DNA from: Paenibacillus sp. 19GGS1-52
GTDB lineage: Bacteria; Bacillota; Bacilli; Paenibacillales; Paenibacillaceae
Direction of reading: 5' to 3'
Length of the DNA stretch: 64,000 nucleotides
Assembly (NCBI RefSeq): GCF_022369515.1
Contig: NZ_CP059724.1
Coordinates: forward strand, 1,860,001 to 1,924,000
The notes under the pieces were generated by a model. It saw only the letters and a program-made list of their open reading frames with translations. It made no database searches and was not told the DNA's origin. Shown here piece after piece: positions 45,077 through 54,116 of the stretch. The first letter of the stretch is position 1. Each line of letters starts with the position of its first letter. The position numbers and the translations under genes are program-made.

Positions 45077-45161
45077 TATATGTTTCACACGATATATTAT
45101 GCTTATATTTCTCGAAGAAACGGATACCGTCCCTAAAAGGACGGCGAAGCCGTTTCTTCTT
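45077..45161. repeat. Hairpin repeat, copy B
   Basis: A 5' conserved block (TATATGTTTCAC) leads to a double-stem hairpin. The outer pair is GAAGAAACGG (45114-45123) / CCGTTTCTTC (45150-45159) and the inner pair CCGTCC (45127-45132) / GGACGG (45139-45144). It matches copy C (54117-54203) closely and copy A (119-203) loosely. No T-run follows the stem, so it is not a standard terminator. It lies 39 nt before nifZ. Confidence 0.85.
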
Positions 45162-45199
45162 GCCGTAATTAAGCACAAGACAAAGGAGATTGTCTATAT

Positions 45200-46351
45200 A
45201 TGCTTTACTGGGATTATGCTGCAGCTACGCCGCCTTATGAAGAGGTGGTGCAGACGATGGAGCAAATAATGAAATTACATTATGCAAACCCTTCTTCACT
45301 ACATCGTGCAGGAGCAGAGGCGGGTAAATTGATCAGACGTTCACGTGAAGTTTGCGCTGCTGCATTAGCCGTGAAGCCCGAAGAGCTTCTGTTTACCTCT
45401 GGAGCTACGGAGAGCAACAACCTTGCTGTAAAAGGTGCTGCGCTGCAGTACGAAGGAAGAGGGCGGCACATTGTCACTACAGAAATAGAGCATCCTTCTG
45501 TGTATGAGAGCTGTGTACAGCTGCAAAAAAGAGGCTGGGAAATTACATTTATCAAACCGGAACAGACTGGGATTGTTGATCCTGCCCGTGTGGCGCAAGC
45601 AGTCCGCCGTGATACTGTGCTTGTCAGCGTCATGCATGTTAATAATGAGATTGGGGCTGTACAGCCGCTGCGAGAGATCGGCAATCTAATTAAGTCCTTG
45701 AATTCACGCGTTTTGTTTCATGTAGATGGGGTTCAAGGATATGGCAAACTGCCAGTTTCACTAAAGGAATGGAAGGCTGATCTCTACAGCTTGTCCCCCC
45801 ACAAAATTCGTGGTCCTCGCGGTGTCGGCCTTCTTTATGTAAGAGAAGGTGTCATGTTATTCCCCTTGTTGACGGGAGGCTCACATGAGGATGGACTGCG
45901 TGCCGGTACGGAGAATGTGCCAGCGATCGTTGCTGCTGCCAAAGCCGTGCGAATGAGTGGTGAGCAGCGAGAAGCCTTTGTCGCTAAGCTTACCCCTTTA
46001 AGGGATCGTTTGCTGCATTTTTTACGCGGTATCCCTGAATTTCTGGTGAACAGCAATGAGAATGGCGCCCCCCATATCGTACATTTCTCCTATCCGGGGA
46101 TGAAGGGCGAGGTAATGGCTCGTAAGCTGGAGGAACTGGGAATGGCGGTATCTACCCGGTCGGCCTGTTCCTCACGGCTGGCGGAGCCGAGTCGGGTCTT
46201 ATTATCCATGGGTAGGGATGGCTCTGCCGCATCTGGAGGAATACGAATTAGCTTAGGAGATAGTCATACAGCGGCTGATGTCACGGCATTGGAGCAGGCA
46301 ATAATGACTGCTGTGCAGGCTTTAAAGATTGTAGAAGGAGGCATGAAGTAA
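45200..46351 (+). CDS. nifZ: NifZ-type cysteine desulfurase
   Basis: This PLP enzyme of 383 residues takes sulfur from cysteine and passes it to ThiI. Features are DYAAATPP at the start, TSGATESNNLAVKG, PLP lysine K202 in SPHKIRGPRG and the persulfide cysteine C323 in TRSACSS. GTENVPAIVA is also conserved. The symbol follows Bacillus, where nifZ precedes thiI; here thiI begins 3 nt after the stop. ATG 45200 follows AAAGGAGATTG. It is a dedicated desulfurase for tRNA 4-thiouridine and possibly thiamine, rather than the general SufS. Confidence 0.93.
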   Translation: MLYWDYAAATPPYEEVVQTMEQIMKLHYANPSSLHRAGAEAGKLIRRSREVCAAALAVKPEELLFTSGATESNNLAVKGAALQYEGRGRHIVTTEIEHPSVYESCVQLQKRGWEITFIKPEQTGIVDPARVAQAVRRDTVLVSVMHVNNEIGAVQPLREIGNLIKSLNSRVLFHVDGVQGYGKLPVSLKEWKADLYSLSPHKIRGPRGVGLLYVREGVMLFPLLTGGSHEDGLRAGTENVPAIVAAAKAVRMSGEQREAFVAKLTPLRDRLLHFLRGIPEFLVNSNENGAPHIVHFSYPGMKGEVMARKLEELGMAVSTRSACSSRLAEPSRVLLSMGRDGSAASGGIRISLGDSHTAADVTALEQAIMTAVQALKIVEGGMK

Positions 46352-46354
46352 CTT

Positions 46355-47641
46355 ATGAGAGATATAGAGTCTGAAGGCGTTACTGATGAAGGCAAGAGTA
46401 TTAATTATGCCGATATGCTGTTATTGCGTTTCGGGGAGTTTATGTTGAAAGGTAAAAACCGCTCCCGTTTCGAGAAAACGGTGCTGCGTCATGTTAAAGA
46501 GATAGTTAAACCGTACCCAAATGTTGTACTAACCAAAGAATTCGGCAGAATTTATGTCGAGTTGAACGGTGAGCCGGCAGTTGAAATGGTTGAGGCACTG
46601 AAGAATGTATTTGGCATCGCCTCCATTAGCCCAGTTAAGGTATCCCCATCTGAGCTTGCGGAAATTTTGTCTGTTAGCCGCGACTTTTTGACTATTCTAG
46701 CTCCTGCTCCTGGAACTACATTCAAGGTTAAAGCCCGCCGGGTATGGAAGGGCTTCCCACATGGATCTCTTGAAATGAACAATCTGGTAGCCACTCCGCT
46801 GTTGCAGGGCTACCCTGGACTTATCGTTGATGTGAAATCCCCTCAGTTGGAGATGAAAGTCGAAATCCGTCAGGGGAATACGTATATTTTCTGCGAAAAT
46901 ATTGCTGGCATCGGCGGATTCCCTCTTGGAACCAATGGCAAGGCGATGCTCCTGCTTTCCGGTGGCATTGACAGTCCGGTAGCCGGTTGGTCTTCGATGC
47001 GCCGGGGTCTGGAGGTGGAATGCGTGCATTTTTACAGCTATCCATATACGAGTGAGCTTGCTCGGCAGAAGGTCGTTGATCTTACACGGGTGTTGTCTCG
47101 TTATGCAGGGGGAATCAAGCTGCATTTGGTTCCGTTTACAGAGGTGCAGACTGCTTTTACCGGTATCGGACAGGATAACCTCATCATTACGCTGATGCGG
47201 CGGGCTATGCTGAGGATTGCCACGCAGCTTGCCGAACGTGAAGGTGCACTTGCAATCGTAACAGGTGAAAGCTTGGGACAAGTGGCTAGCCAGACACTTC
47301 CTAGCCTGAATGTGATTGGTCGTGCTACGCCGCTACCTTTGCTGCGTCCACTGGTTATGATGGACAAGAACGATATCGTCGAGCTTTCCAAAAATATTGG
47401 CACCTACGACTTGTCCATTCTTCCCTACGAGGATTGCTGCACCTTATTCGTGCCCAAATCGCCAACAACGAATCCAAACCTGCGAATTGTAGACAAGATC
47501 GAAGCTACATTGCCGGGTTACTCCGAATTGCTCGCTGCGGCAGTTGAGGCTACCGAGACCCTGCGGATTACTCCATACGGAAATGAGTTGCCTAAGGATG
47601 TAGTCAGTGTCCAAGCGGGATTACAGGAAGAATGGTTCTAA
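46355..47641 (+). CDS. thiI: ThiI tRNA sulfurtransferase
   Basis: ThiI (428 residues) adenylates U8 of tRNA and inserts sulfur to give 4-thiouridine. It has an N-terminal ferredoxin-like and THUMP region (about 20-180) and a PP-loop SGGIDS (202-207). TGESLGQVASQT follows. There is no C-terminal rhodanese domain, the normal short form in Bacillales, which uses NifZ as sulfur source. ATG 46355 lies 15 nt after AGGAGGC; the first 17 residues are poorly conserved, so a later start is possible. It converges with a terC gene 6 bp away. Confidence 0.95.
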   Translation: MRDIESEGVTDEGKSINYADMLLLRFGEFMLKGKNRSRFEKTVLRHVKEIVKPYPNVVLTKEFGRIYVELNGEPAVEMVEALKNVFGIASISPVKVSPSELAEILSVSRDFLTILAPAPGTTFKVKARRVWKGFPHGSLEMNNLVATPLLQGYPGLIVDVKSPQLEMKVEIRQGNTYIFCENIAGIGGFPLGTNGKAMLLLSGGIDSPVAGWSSMRRGLEVECVHFYSYPYTSELARQKVVDLTRVLSRYAGGIKLHLVPFTEVQTAFTGIGQDNLIITLMRRAMLRIATQLAEREGALAIVTGESLGQVASQTLPSLNVIGRATPLPLLRPLVMMDKNDIVELSKNIGTYDLSILPYEDCCTLFVPKSPTTNPNLRIVDKIEATLPGYSELLAAAVEATETLRITPYGNELPKDVVSVQAGLQEEWF

Positions 47642-47647
47642 GCTACA

Positions 47648-48343
47648 TCAGCTTGCGATTCCGCCAGTTGGGGTCTCTTTATGTTCCGAATGGCGTTTGT
47701 GAAGTCCCGCAGCCAAGATCCCGGCTATTACCATTGCTATGAACAAATAACGCAGAATGGGATATTGCTCAAAAAAAGGCTCTATCCGCTCCTCCTCCGT
47801 AATCATGCTGGAGGCGGTAAAACCTAGCACGGCAGAACCAATATAAATAATCCATGGGAATTTATTGATCAGCTTAATAAAAAGTGTGCTGCCCCAGACC
47901 ACAATCGGAACGCTGATCAACAACCCCAGCACGACTAGAGTGATATTATGTTTGGCAGCCCCGGCAACCGCAATTACATTGTCAAGACCCATTGCTGCAT
48001 CCGCAATTATTATCGTTCGAACGGCAGACCATAGGTTTCCTTCTGCCTTGATATCAGCTTCATTATTTTCGTCTGTCAACAGCTTGTAAGCTATGAAAAT
48101 GAGCAAAAGTCCACCTGCAAGTAGGAGCCAAGGCACCTTGAGCAGCCATACAACGAGAATAGTCGCGATGATCCGTAGAGTGACAGCTCCGGCAGTACCT
48201 AACAGGACAGCTTTTTTCTGAGTATCAGCCGCTAGATTCCGCGCGGCAAGACCGATGACGATCGCATTGTCACCTGCCAGAATGAGATCCAGAAAGACAA
48301 TATTCAGCAGTGATAATATAAACTCCCATACGGATGTGCTCAA
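47648..48343 (-). CDS. TerC family membrane protein (YjbE-like)
   Basis: This 231-residue integral membrane protein has about seven helices. The TerC hallmarks are acidic residues inside helices: LDLILAGDNAIVIGLA near residue 20 and DAAMGLDNVIAVAGA near 115. Such proteins (YceF, YkoY, YjbE group) are implicated in Mn export or metallation of exported enzymes. The C-terminus is His/Glu-rich (HKRHSEHKE), which might bind metal. It is divergent from a second TerC gene. Confidence 0.9.
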   Translation of the reverse strand: MSTSVWEFILSLLNIVFLDLILAGDNAIVIGLAARNLAADTQKKAVLLGTAGAVTLRIIATILVVWLLKVPWLLLAGGLLLIFIAYKLLTDENNEADIKAEGNLWSAVRTIIIADAAMGLDNVIAVAGAAKHNITLVVLGLLISVPIVVWGSTLFIKLINKFPWIIYIGSAVLGFTASSMITEEERIEPFFEQYPILRYLFIAMVIAGILAAGLHKRHSEHKETPTGGIAS

Positions 48344-48470
48344 GCTTAGTCACTCCTATTGTTTTGGTAGCAATGCTCTAAGATCTGCTTAGTTTGATAT
48401 ACGCGATAATTGAGCCTGACATTCATCTATAACTAAAAAAAGTTGGACAGGAAGCATAGCTTGTCACCTT

Positions 48471-48504
48471 CGAACATACATGTAATACATGTAGTTCGGG
48501 GAGG
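48471..48504 (+). promoter_or_regulatory. Hairpin abutting the RBS of the second terC gene
   Basis: CGAAC (48471-48475) and TACATG (48477-48482) pair with CATGTA (48488-48493) and GTTCG (48494-48498), with one bulged A. Two TACATGTA octamers overlap this stem. The ribosome site GGGGAGG starts at 48498, so the stem touches it. It could be a translational control hairpin or a protein-binding palindrome. I see no yybP-ykoY Mn riboswitch signature. Confidence 0.5.
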
Positions 48505-48512
48505 TAAGAGAC

Positions 48513-49172
48513 ATGGATTCAATATTGCTGCTTGGTGAAATATTGATGATTAATCTTGTGCTGAGCGGAGATAACGCTATGGTAATTGCTCTGGCCAGCA
48601 AGGACCTTCCGGAGAAGTACCGGAAGAGAGCGGTGTGGTGGGGAGCTGCAGGAGCTGTTGTTTTACGCTGTCTGCTTACTTTTGCTGCGGTATTGCTGCT
48701 CAAAATTCCTTACATAGAGGCTGGTGGTGGGCTGCTGCTGCTGTGGATTTCGTTTAGGCTGCTGCTGGAAGAGGAAGAAGAGCTTAGGGTTGAAGAGGGT
48801 TCTACACTTTGGAAATCGATCCGTACGATTCTTGTGGCCGATTTTATTATGAGTCTGGACAATGTGCTGGCTATTGCAGGATTAGCTAAAGGGGATCTGG
48901 CCTTGATTGTGGTCGGGATCGCGCTTAGCATACCTATAGTGGTATGGGGAAGCGGCATCATTGTGGGTTGGCTGCATCGTTTTCCGCTTCTAATCTATAT
49001 CGGAGCCTATATTCTGGCTTACACAGCAGGCGATATGCTGCTTCAGGATGGCAAATTTGGGGCCATGCTGTCCGTTCTATTTCCTTCGTCCCATTCCATG
49101 CTGCCTGTTGCATTAGGAGTAATTGTAGTTATAACGGGCGCGACGAAACGCTTCGGTAGAACTGTGGGTTAG
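48513..49172 (+). CDS. TerC family membrane protein, second copy
   Basis: This is a 219-residue paralogue of the divergent 47648-48343 product. The conserved segments are NLVLSGDNAMVIALASKDLP, TLWKSIRTILVADFIMSLDNVLAIAGLAKG and PIVVWGSGIIVGWLHRFP. An acidic loop EEEEELRVEEG at about 87-97 lies between helices. The predicted role is metal transport or metallation, as for the partner. ATG 48513 has GGGGAGGTAAG about 5-7 nt upstream, right after the hairpin at 48471-48498. The terminator is at 49184-49223. Confidence 0.9.
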   Translation: MDSILLLGEILMINLVLSGDNAMVIALASKDLPEKYRKRAVWWGAAGAVVLRCLLTFAAVLLLKIPYIEAGGGLLLLWISFRLLLEEEEELRVEEGSTLWKSIRTILVADFIMSLDNVLAIAGLAKGDLALIVVGIALSIPIVVWGSGIIVGWLHRFPLLIYIGAYILAYTAGDMLLQDGKFGAMLSVLFPSSHSMLPVALGVIVVITGATKRFGRTVG

Positions 49173-49183
49173 CGATACGGAAT

Positions 49184-49223
49184 AAATAAACGGACACTCC
49201 TCAGGGCGTGTCCGTTTATTTAT
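49184..49223. terminator. Strong symmetric terminator after the second terC gene
   Basis: AAATAAACGGACAC pairs with GTGTCCGTTTATTT around a 10-nt loop. A/T-rich arms allow function on both strands. Confidence 0.85.
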
Positions 49224-49348
49224 ATGTGCTGGAGGATGTCTTTCTGGAACTGATTCTGCGGAGAATGATGGTGTTTTCTTTACTTTTCATATAAAATATA
49301 AACTGAATCCTGTTAAAAAGACATGAATCTTGAAGGGATGGGTGAGAG

Positions 49349-49861
49349 ATGTCTTCCAAGAATGACATTAAACTGGGTGTGTTTATTGCCGCCGCCGGCA
49401 TCGTGATTTTATTTGGAAAGCTTGGAGTGTTCGGATTCTTAGGGCGTGCTCTCTGGCCACTCGTGATTCTAATCCCAGGTTTGCTCCTGCATGTGTTATT
49501 CTTTAGTCGCCGTTCCTCGGCTACAGTGCTGATTCCGGCTGGGATTTTAACCGTTTATGGCATCTTGTTCGGTCTTTGTAATACATGGGGCTGGGGATTA
49601 ATGAAACATTTGTGGCCATTGCTGTTGTTAGGCATAGCTGTTGGCTTGTATGAATATTCACTTTACGCTTCAAGACGGATCGGCGGTTTATCTGCCACTG
49701 CTTTTATAATGGGCTTGTTAAGTTTGGTGTTGTTTATATTCAGTCTGCTGGGTACCGGAGCGTTATATGTGTTAGGTGCCGTTTTGATTGCTGCGGGCAT
49801 TTGGCTGATTACCGGACGGGGGAAATCACGGGACAGGAACAAGTGGAACAAAGGTTGGTAA
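49349..49861 (+). CDS. Small polytopic membrane protein (LiaF/DUF5668-like)
   Basis: This 170-residue hydrophobic protein has five or six membrane segments. It has repeated LWPLVILIPGLLLH / LWPLLLLGIAVGL motifs, as in the membrane part of LiaF/LiaI-type and DUF5668 proteins, but no soluble C-terminal sensor domain. The end is basic (GRGKSRDRNKWNKGW). A stress-sensing role is only suggested by this similarity. ATG 49349 follows AAGGGATGGGTGAGAG. It stands alone between the terminator at 49184-49223 and the typA promoter. Confidence 0.75.
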   Translation: MSSKNDIKLGVFIAAAGIVILFGKLGVFGFLGRALWPLVILIPGLLLHVLFFSRRSSATVLIPAGILTVYGILFGLCNTWGWGLMKHLWPLLLLGIAVGLYEYSLYASRRIGGLSATAFIMGLLSLVLFIFSLLGTGALYVLGAVLIAAGIWLITGRGKSRDRNKWNKGW

Positions 49862-49901
49862 AATTAATCGGAGTTGGAAAGTGTTTTTTTCATAAAAAGA
49901 C

Positions 49902-49976
49902 TTGCTTTTCATAGTGCTTTCACTATAATATTAAGGATATGTTGAAGCGTCGGCTTTCTGCCTGGCGCTTCTTTTG
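49902..49976 (+). promoter_or_regulatory. typA promoter and leader hairpin
   Basis: TTGCTT (49902-49907) and TATAAT (49924-49929) have a 16-bp spacer. About 15 nt downstream, GAAGCG (49944-49949) pairs with CGCTTC (49966-49971), followed by TTTT, a possible attenuator in the roughly 110-nt leader of typA. Confidence 0.6.
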
Positions 49977-50047
49977 TGAGACTGCCGAGACATGCTATAA
50001 ATTTAAACATTTTTAATTTGATAAATGAGAGGATTTGGATACAAATC

Positions 50048-51889
50048 ATGCATTCAAGAAAAGATATTCGCAACATTGCGATCATTGCCCACGTTGACCA
50101 CGGCAAAACGACACTAGTCGATCAGCTTCTGCAGCAGTCGGGAATTTTTAGTGCGCACGAGCACTTGCAGGAACGCGCCATGGATTCTAACGATCTGGAG
50201 CGGGAACGCGGAATTACCATCCTAGCTAAAAATACAGCCATTACCTATAAAGAGTATCTAATTAACATTGTGGATACCCCAGGCCATGCCGATTTTGGTG
50301 GCGAAGTTGAACGGATTATGAAGATGGTTGACGGCGTGTTGTTGGTCGTTGATGCTTATGAAGGTTGCATGCCGCAAACGAAGTTCGTTCTGCGCAAAGC
50401 ACTGGAACAAAATCTTACACCAATCGTTGTCGTGAACAAGATTGACCGTGATGCTGCCCGTCCGAAGGAAGTCATCGATGAGGTTCTGGATCTGTTCATC
50501 GAACTGGAAGCGAGTGACGACCAGTTAGAATTCCCGATTGTATATGCATCTGCAATCAATGGCACATCAAGCCTGGATCCTGAGAAACAGGATGAAACGA
50601 TGCTTGCGCTTTATGAAACGATTGTTGAGCATATTCCAGCTCCAACCGAAAGTGTAGAAGACCCACTTCAGTTCCTTGTAACGTTAATGGATTACAACGA
50701 TTACTTGGGTCGTATTGCGATAGGACGTGTTAACCGCGGTATTATCAAACAAGGCCAATCCGTAACCGTAATTATGCGTGATGGTACGAGCAAGACCGCA
50801 CGTATTGAGAAATTGTTCGGATTCCAAGGTTTGAAACGTATAGAAACAGAACAAGCTGGCGCAGGCGATATCGTTGCTATCGCAGGTATCAAGGACATCA
50901 ACATTGGTGAGACCATTGCTGACCCTGGGCATCCTGAAGCACTTCCTGTTCTGAAGATTGACGAGCCAACGATGCAAATGACGTTCCTCGTGAATAACAG
51001 TCCTTTCGCAGGTAAAGAAGGCAAGTGGGTTACTTCACGCAAATTGCGTGAGCGTCTCTTTAAAGAACTTGAGACGGATGTGAGTTTGCGTGTGGACGAA
51101 ACTGATAGTCCTGATTCATTTATCGTTTCTGGACGCGGTGAGCTTCACCTTGGTATTCTGATCGAGAATATGCGTCGTGAAGGTTATGAAATGCAAGTTT
51201 CTAAACCACAAGTAATCATTAAAAATATCGACGGCGTCAAAATGGAGCCGCTTGAGCGTCTAATGATTGATATTCCAGAAGAAAGCATGGGCGCTGTTAT
51301 GGAAAGTCTGGGTAGCCGTAAAGCCGATATGGTCAACATGATTAACAACGGTACGGGTCAAGCACGTCTGGAGTTCCTGATTCCTGCACGTGGTTTGATT
51401 GGTTACAACACTTACTTCTTGACTTTGACACGCGGTTACGGTGTTATGAACCATGCTTTTGACAGCTACGCTCCAATGGTTGCTGGTCAAATTGGCGGAC
51501 GTCGTCAAGGTGTACTTGTAGCAAGTGAGACTGGATCAACAACTCAATATGGAATAGTGGGTGTTGAGGATCGTGGTATTCTCTTCATGGATGCAGGTGC
51601 AGAAATTTATGAAGGTATGATCGTAGGCGAGCATACCCGTGATAACGATATTATCGTTAACATCTGTAGAGAAAAACAACTTACCAACATGCGTACCTCA
51701 GGTAAGGATGATACTGTAAAAATGAAGACACCACGTACCTTCTCTTTGGAAGGTGCACTTGAATATTTGAATGATGATGAATATTGTGAAATCACACCTA
51801 AATCCATTCGTTTGCGCAAAAAGATTTTGAACAAGAGCGAACGCGAACGTGTACAGAAGCAGTCTAAAGGGGCGAAAGCCGGTTTGTAA
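50048..51889 (+). CDS. typA: TypA/BipA ribosome-associated GTPase
   Basis: TypA (613 residues) is a translational GTPase of the EF-G/LepA group that aids 50S assembly, notably under cold or stress. G1 is AHVDHGKT (14-21), G3 [10 protein letters not shown] and G4 NKID. The unique C-terminal domain contains [21 protein letters not shown]. The ATG at 50048 fits the family start [19 protein letters not shown]; upstream codons are leader. The ribosome site GAGAGGATTTGG is rather distant. Codon use is strongly biased, as for a highly expressed gene. It equals Bacillus ylaG. Confidence 0.96.
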   Translation: MHSRKDIRNIAIIAHVDHGKTTLVDQLLQQSGIFSAHEHLQERAMDSNDLERERGITILAKNTAITYKEYLINIVDTPGHADFGGEVERIMKMVDGVLLVVDAYEGCMPQTKFVLRKALEQNLTPIVVVNKIDRDAARPKEVIDEVLDLFIELEASDDQLEFPIVYASAINGTSSLDPEKQDETMLALYETIVEHIPAPTESVEDPLQFLVTLMDYNDYLGRIAIGRVNRGIIKQGQSVTVIMRDGTSKTARIEKLFGFQGLKRIETEQAGAGDIVAIAGIKDINIGETIADPGHPEALPVLKIDEPTMQMTFLVNNSPFAGKEGKWVTSRKLRERLFKELETDVSLRVDETDSPDSFIVSGRGELHLGILIENMRREGYEMQVSKPQVIIKNIDGVKMEPLERLMIDIPEESMGAVMESLGSRKADMVNMINNGTGQARLEFLIPARGLIGYNTYFLTLTRGYGVMNHAFDSYAPMVAGQIGGRRQGVLVASETGSTTQYGIVGVEDRGILFMDAGAEIYEGMIVGEHTRDNDIIVNICREKQLTNMRTSGKDDTVKMKTPRTFSLEGALEYLNDDEYCEITPKSIRLRKKILNKSERERVQKQSKGAKAGL

Positions 51890-51906
51890 GCTAAATTAGC
51901 TACTCT

Positions 51907-51943
51907 AAAGAGTCGCCGGATATTCTATCCGGTGGCTCTTTTA
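51907..51943. terminator. Terminator after typA
   Basis: AAAGAG plus CCGGATA pair with TATCCGG and CTCTTTT, giving a stem of about 15 bp with a short T-run. Confidence 0.8.
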
Positions 51944-52043
51944 TATTTTGAATTTTAACTTTTTTACGCTCGTTTTGCGGATTTAAGCTACAGCTGATGC
52001 TATAATGTAAGCGTATCTTAAACTTGGGAGGAGTGACTGAGCT

Positions 52044-52340
52044 ATGCAGATTTGGTTCGCAGCGCATTCTGTTATCGCCTATATAGTTATTTTTATATTG
52101 CTTACTTATGTTTATAATCAGGTATTCCGTGTTAACCAAAAGCTGCCCATCGGCAAAGAAATTGTCCTCTATATTATGATGGCGCTGGGATCTGGCATGC
52201 TCCTCATTTTCCAGCACGACAAGCTGCCCATTATCCAGTGTTTGCTGGTTGCAGTTGGTTTAATGCTGCTTGTACGGGTGCGCTATTTCATGGAAGCCCG
52301 TCAGAGAAGAAAAGCTTCGGCAGCAGCAAAAAGGCCTTAA
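52044..52340 (+). CDS. ylaH: YlaH-like membrane protein
   Basis: This 98-residue protein has three hydrophobic segments (about 8-24, 40-56, 62-80) and a basic C-terminus (RVRYFMEARQRRKAS). It matches YlaH by the segment LPIGKEIVLYIMMALGSGMLLIFQ and by following typA as in Bacillus. Function is unknown. ATG 52044 follows TGGGAGGAGTGA. An extended -10 box (TGC TATAAT, 51998-52006) just upstream gives it a promoter of its own beyond the typA terminator. Confidence 0.87.
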   Translation: MQIWFAAHSVIAYIVIFILLTYVYNQVFRVNQKLPIGKEIVLYIMMALGSGMLLIFQHDKLPIIQCLLVAVGLMLLVRVRYFMEARQRRKASAAAKRP

Positions 52341-52432
52341 ATCGCAACTTTTGTGCCCTTAAGCTCGTCTATTACTGATATAGATGATTTAGAATCTAAT
52401 TCCAATTGAAATGAAAAGGACTTTATTCCATT

Positions 52433-53527
52433 ATGAATACACGCAACAGCAGTTTACCACCAAGATCGAATGGACAACAAACAAACCCTAGAAAGCAGCC
52501 TGTTAATAGGGGAGGAAAGTCAAAGGCTAAGAGAAAGAAACGGGGATTCCTCGCCAGACTGGGAAGGACATTATTGTTGCTTGTAATTGTAGTGATCCTT
52601 GCAGCGCTCTGTTATGGAGGTTATGTCTATTGGAAGCTCAACCACGGGTTATTTGATACCGGCATCTCTAAACCGGTCGCAGCTGGACAGTCGGCCTCTG
52701 TGAAGCCATTGACGATACTGCTGCTCGGAACTGACAATCGGCCCAAGCATGCTTCCCAATTAACGGATGTTATTATGGTTGCGACGCTCAATCCAAAGAC
52801 CAAATCAGCAACCATTGTATCACTCCCTCGAGACACCTATGTTGAGCTGAGTGGCTATAAGAAGACCAAGATCAACGAGTTCTATTCGCGCTTCAAGAGC
52901 AAGGAGAAGACCTCAGGTATTCTGGCTTTGGATGAAATGAAGACCATGATGGGTAAGTATTTGGACATCAAAGTTGATTATGTAACGATACTTGATTTTC
53001 AAGGTTTTCGCGATGTAGTCGATGAACTGGGCACTGTCAGTGTTAACATAAGTGAAGATATGTGTTATACGGATAGTGTAGACGGGACCAATATTAATCT
53101 TAAAGAGGGTCCTGCCAAGCTGGATGGCGATAATGCGCTTGATTACGTTCGCTACCGTAAATCCAATTGCAATCCCAAGACGAAGGCCTCCGATGATTTT
53201 GACCGTAATAAACGCCAGAATGAAGTACTGAACTCGTTAATCGACGGGATGCAGTCTGTTCGTGGTGTTATGAAAATTGGTGGCGTACTTGACGCGGTGG
53301 ATGATAATATGAAGACGGATATTGAAAATGCACAGCTTAAAGATATGATCGCGACCTATTGGAAGATATCCAAGGACAATGTGGAGTTCAAACCGGTGAC
53401 AGGAACATGGCGTAGTCCTTACGTATATATTAACGAGGAAGAGCTTGAAGCGGCGAAGAAAAGCCTTCAGGACAGAGCAGCAGGCGTATTTCTTCCTTCT
53501 GTGTCAGACTCTTCTGAGAGTCCCTGA
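52433..53527 (+). CDS. LytR-CpsA-Psr (LCP) family transferase
   Basis: LCP enzymes attach wall teichoic acids or other glycopolymers to peptidoglycan. The 364-residue protein has a basic N-terminal cytoplasmic tail (1-45, RGGKSKAKRKKRG), one membrane anchor (about 46-68) and an extracytoplasmic LCP domain. That domain contains LLLGTDNR, VSLPRDTYVEL, DALDY-like NALDYVRYRK and DFDRNKRQNEVL with its conserved Arg and Asp residues. It is not obviously in an operon and is not part of the Bacillus yla cluster, so it is an insertion between ylaH and ylaJ. Start ATG 52433 has a weak AAAAGGACT site. Confidence 0.92.
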   Translation: MNTRNSSLPPRSNGQQTNPRKQPVNRGGKSKAKRKKRGFLARLGRTLLLLVIVVILAALCYGGYVYWKLNHGLFDTGISKPVAAGQSASVKPLTILLLGTDNRPKHASQLTDVIMVATLNPKTKSATIVSLPRDTYVELSGYKKTKINEFYSRFKSKEKTSGILALDEMKTMMGKYLDIKVDYVTILDFQGFRDVVDELGTVSVNISEDMCYTDSVDGTNINLKEGPAKLDGDNALDYVRYRKSNCNPKTKASDDFDRNKRQNEVLNSLIDGMQSVRGVMKIGGVLDAVDDNMKTDIENAQLKDMIATYWKISKDNVEFKPVTGTWRSPYVYINEEELEAAKKSLQDRAAGVFLPSVSDSSESP

Positions 53528-53551
53528 AACAAAGAGCACGTGCCTTTAAAA

Positions 53552-53581
53552 TTGAATGCAAGTTTCAACCTGTGCTATAAT
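53552..53581 (+). promoter_or_regulatory. Promoter of the PPOX-family gene
   Basis: TTGAAT (53552-53557) and TATAAT (53576-53581) are spaced by 18 bp, 45 nt before the chosen start. Confidence 0.65.
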
Positions 53582-53625
53582 ATAATAAATTGAATGCACT
53601 CATGCCGCATAGGGGGCCTGTACTT

Positions 53626-54078
53626 ATGTCCGAAGCCGTTGCTCAGCTCAATGAAACCTTGCTATCGATGCTGCAGTCGGAAACTTTTGTTCTTTTAAAC
53701 ACCGTTGATGCGGAAACAGGCGGTCCTACGTCCACAGCAATTTCTTGGATTTATGCAGTGAGTCCTTCTATCGTGCGTCTGACGGTCGACCATCGTTCCC
53801 GACTTGTGAACAACATGAAGGTTAATCCTCAGGTTACCATCACTGTGTTTGGTGAGGGGACTGTCCATGCAATCAACGGACGTGCTGCCGTAAGACAGGA
53901 TCCACTGTTAGATGTTCCCTTTAAAATGTGCTGTTTTGATATTGAAATTGAAGCGGTACGCAATGCGCTTTTTTACGGCGCGCAGTTGGAGTCCGCCCCA
54001 CGATATGCGAAAGTGTATGACCAACGTGCAGCTGAGAAGCTGGACGGACAAGTGTTTGCTGCAATGAAAAAAGCCTAG
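53626..54078 (+). CDS. Pyridoxamine 5'-phosphate oxidase-like protein
   Basis: This 150-residue protein has the split-barrel FMN-binding fold of the PPOX/general stress group: TFVLLNTVDAETGGPTSTAISWIYAV, LTVDHRSRLVNNMKVNPQVTI and later FGEGTVHAINGRAAV. It probably binds FMN or F420-like cofactors; the substrate is unknown. I choose ATG 53626, 10 nt after AGGGGG; the upstream TTG at 53590 lies too close to the -10 box. The terminator is at 54066-54102. Confidence 0.8.
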   Translation: MSEAVAQLNETLLSMLQSETFVLLNTVDAETGGPTSTAISWIYAVSPSIVRLTVDHRSRLVNNMKVNPQVTITVFGEGTVHAINGRAAVRQDPLLDVPFKMCCFDIEIEAVRNALFYGAQLESAPRYAKVYDQRAAEKLDGQVFAAMKKA

Positions 54079-54102
54079 TGAGGATATCACTGGGCTTTTT
54101 TT
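54066..54102. terminator. Terminator after the PPOX-family gene
   Basis: AAAAAAGCC and GTGA pair with TCAC and GGCTTTTTTT. The left arm overlaps the stop codon of the gene. Confidence 0.85.
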
Positions 54103-54116
54103 GAAATATAAGAATT

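Noticed and set aside
48471..48498. LexA (SOS) box from CGAAC...GTTCG
   Set aside because: The half-sites are 18 nt apart, whereas the Bacillus LexA box needs 4.
48344..48512. yybP-ykoY manganese riboswitch before the terC genes
   Set aside because: Expected because of the TerC link, but I could not find its conserved core. Only a simple hairpin is visible.
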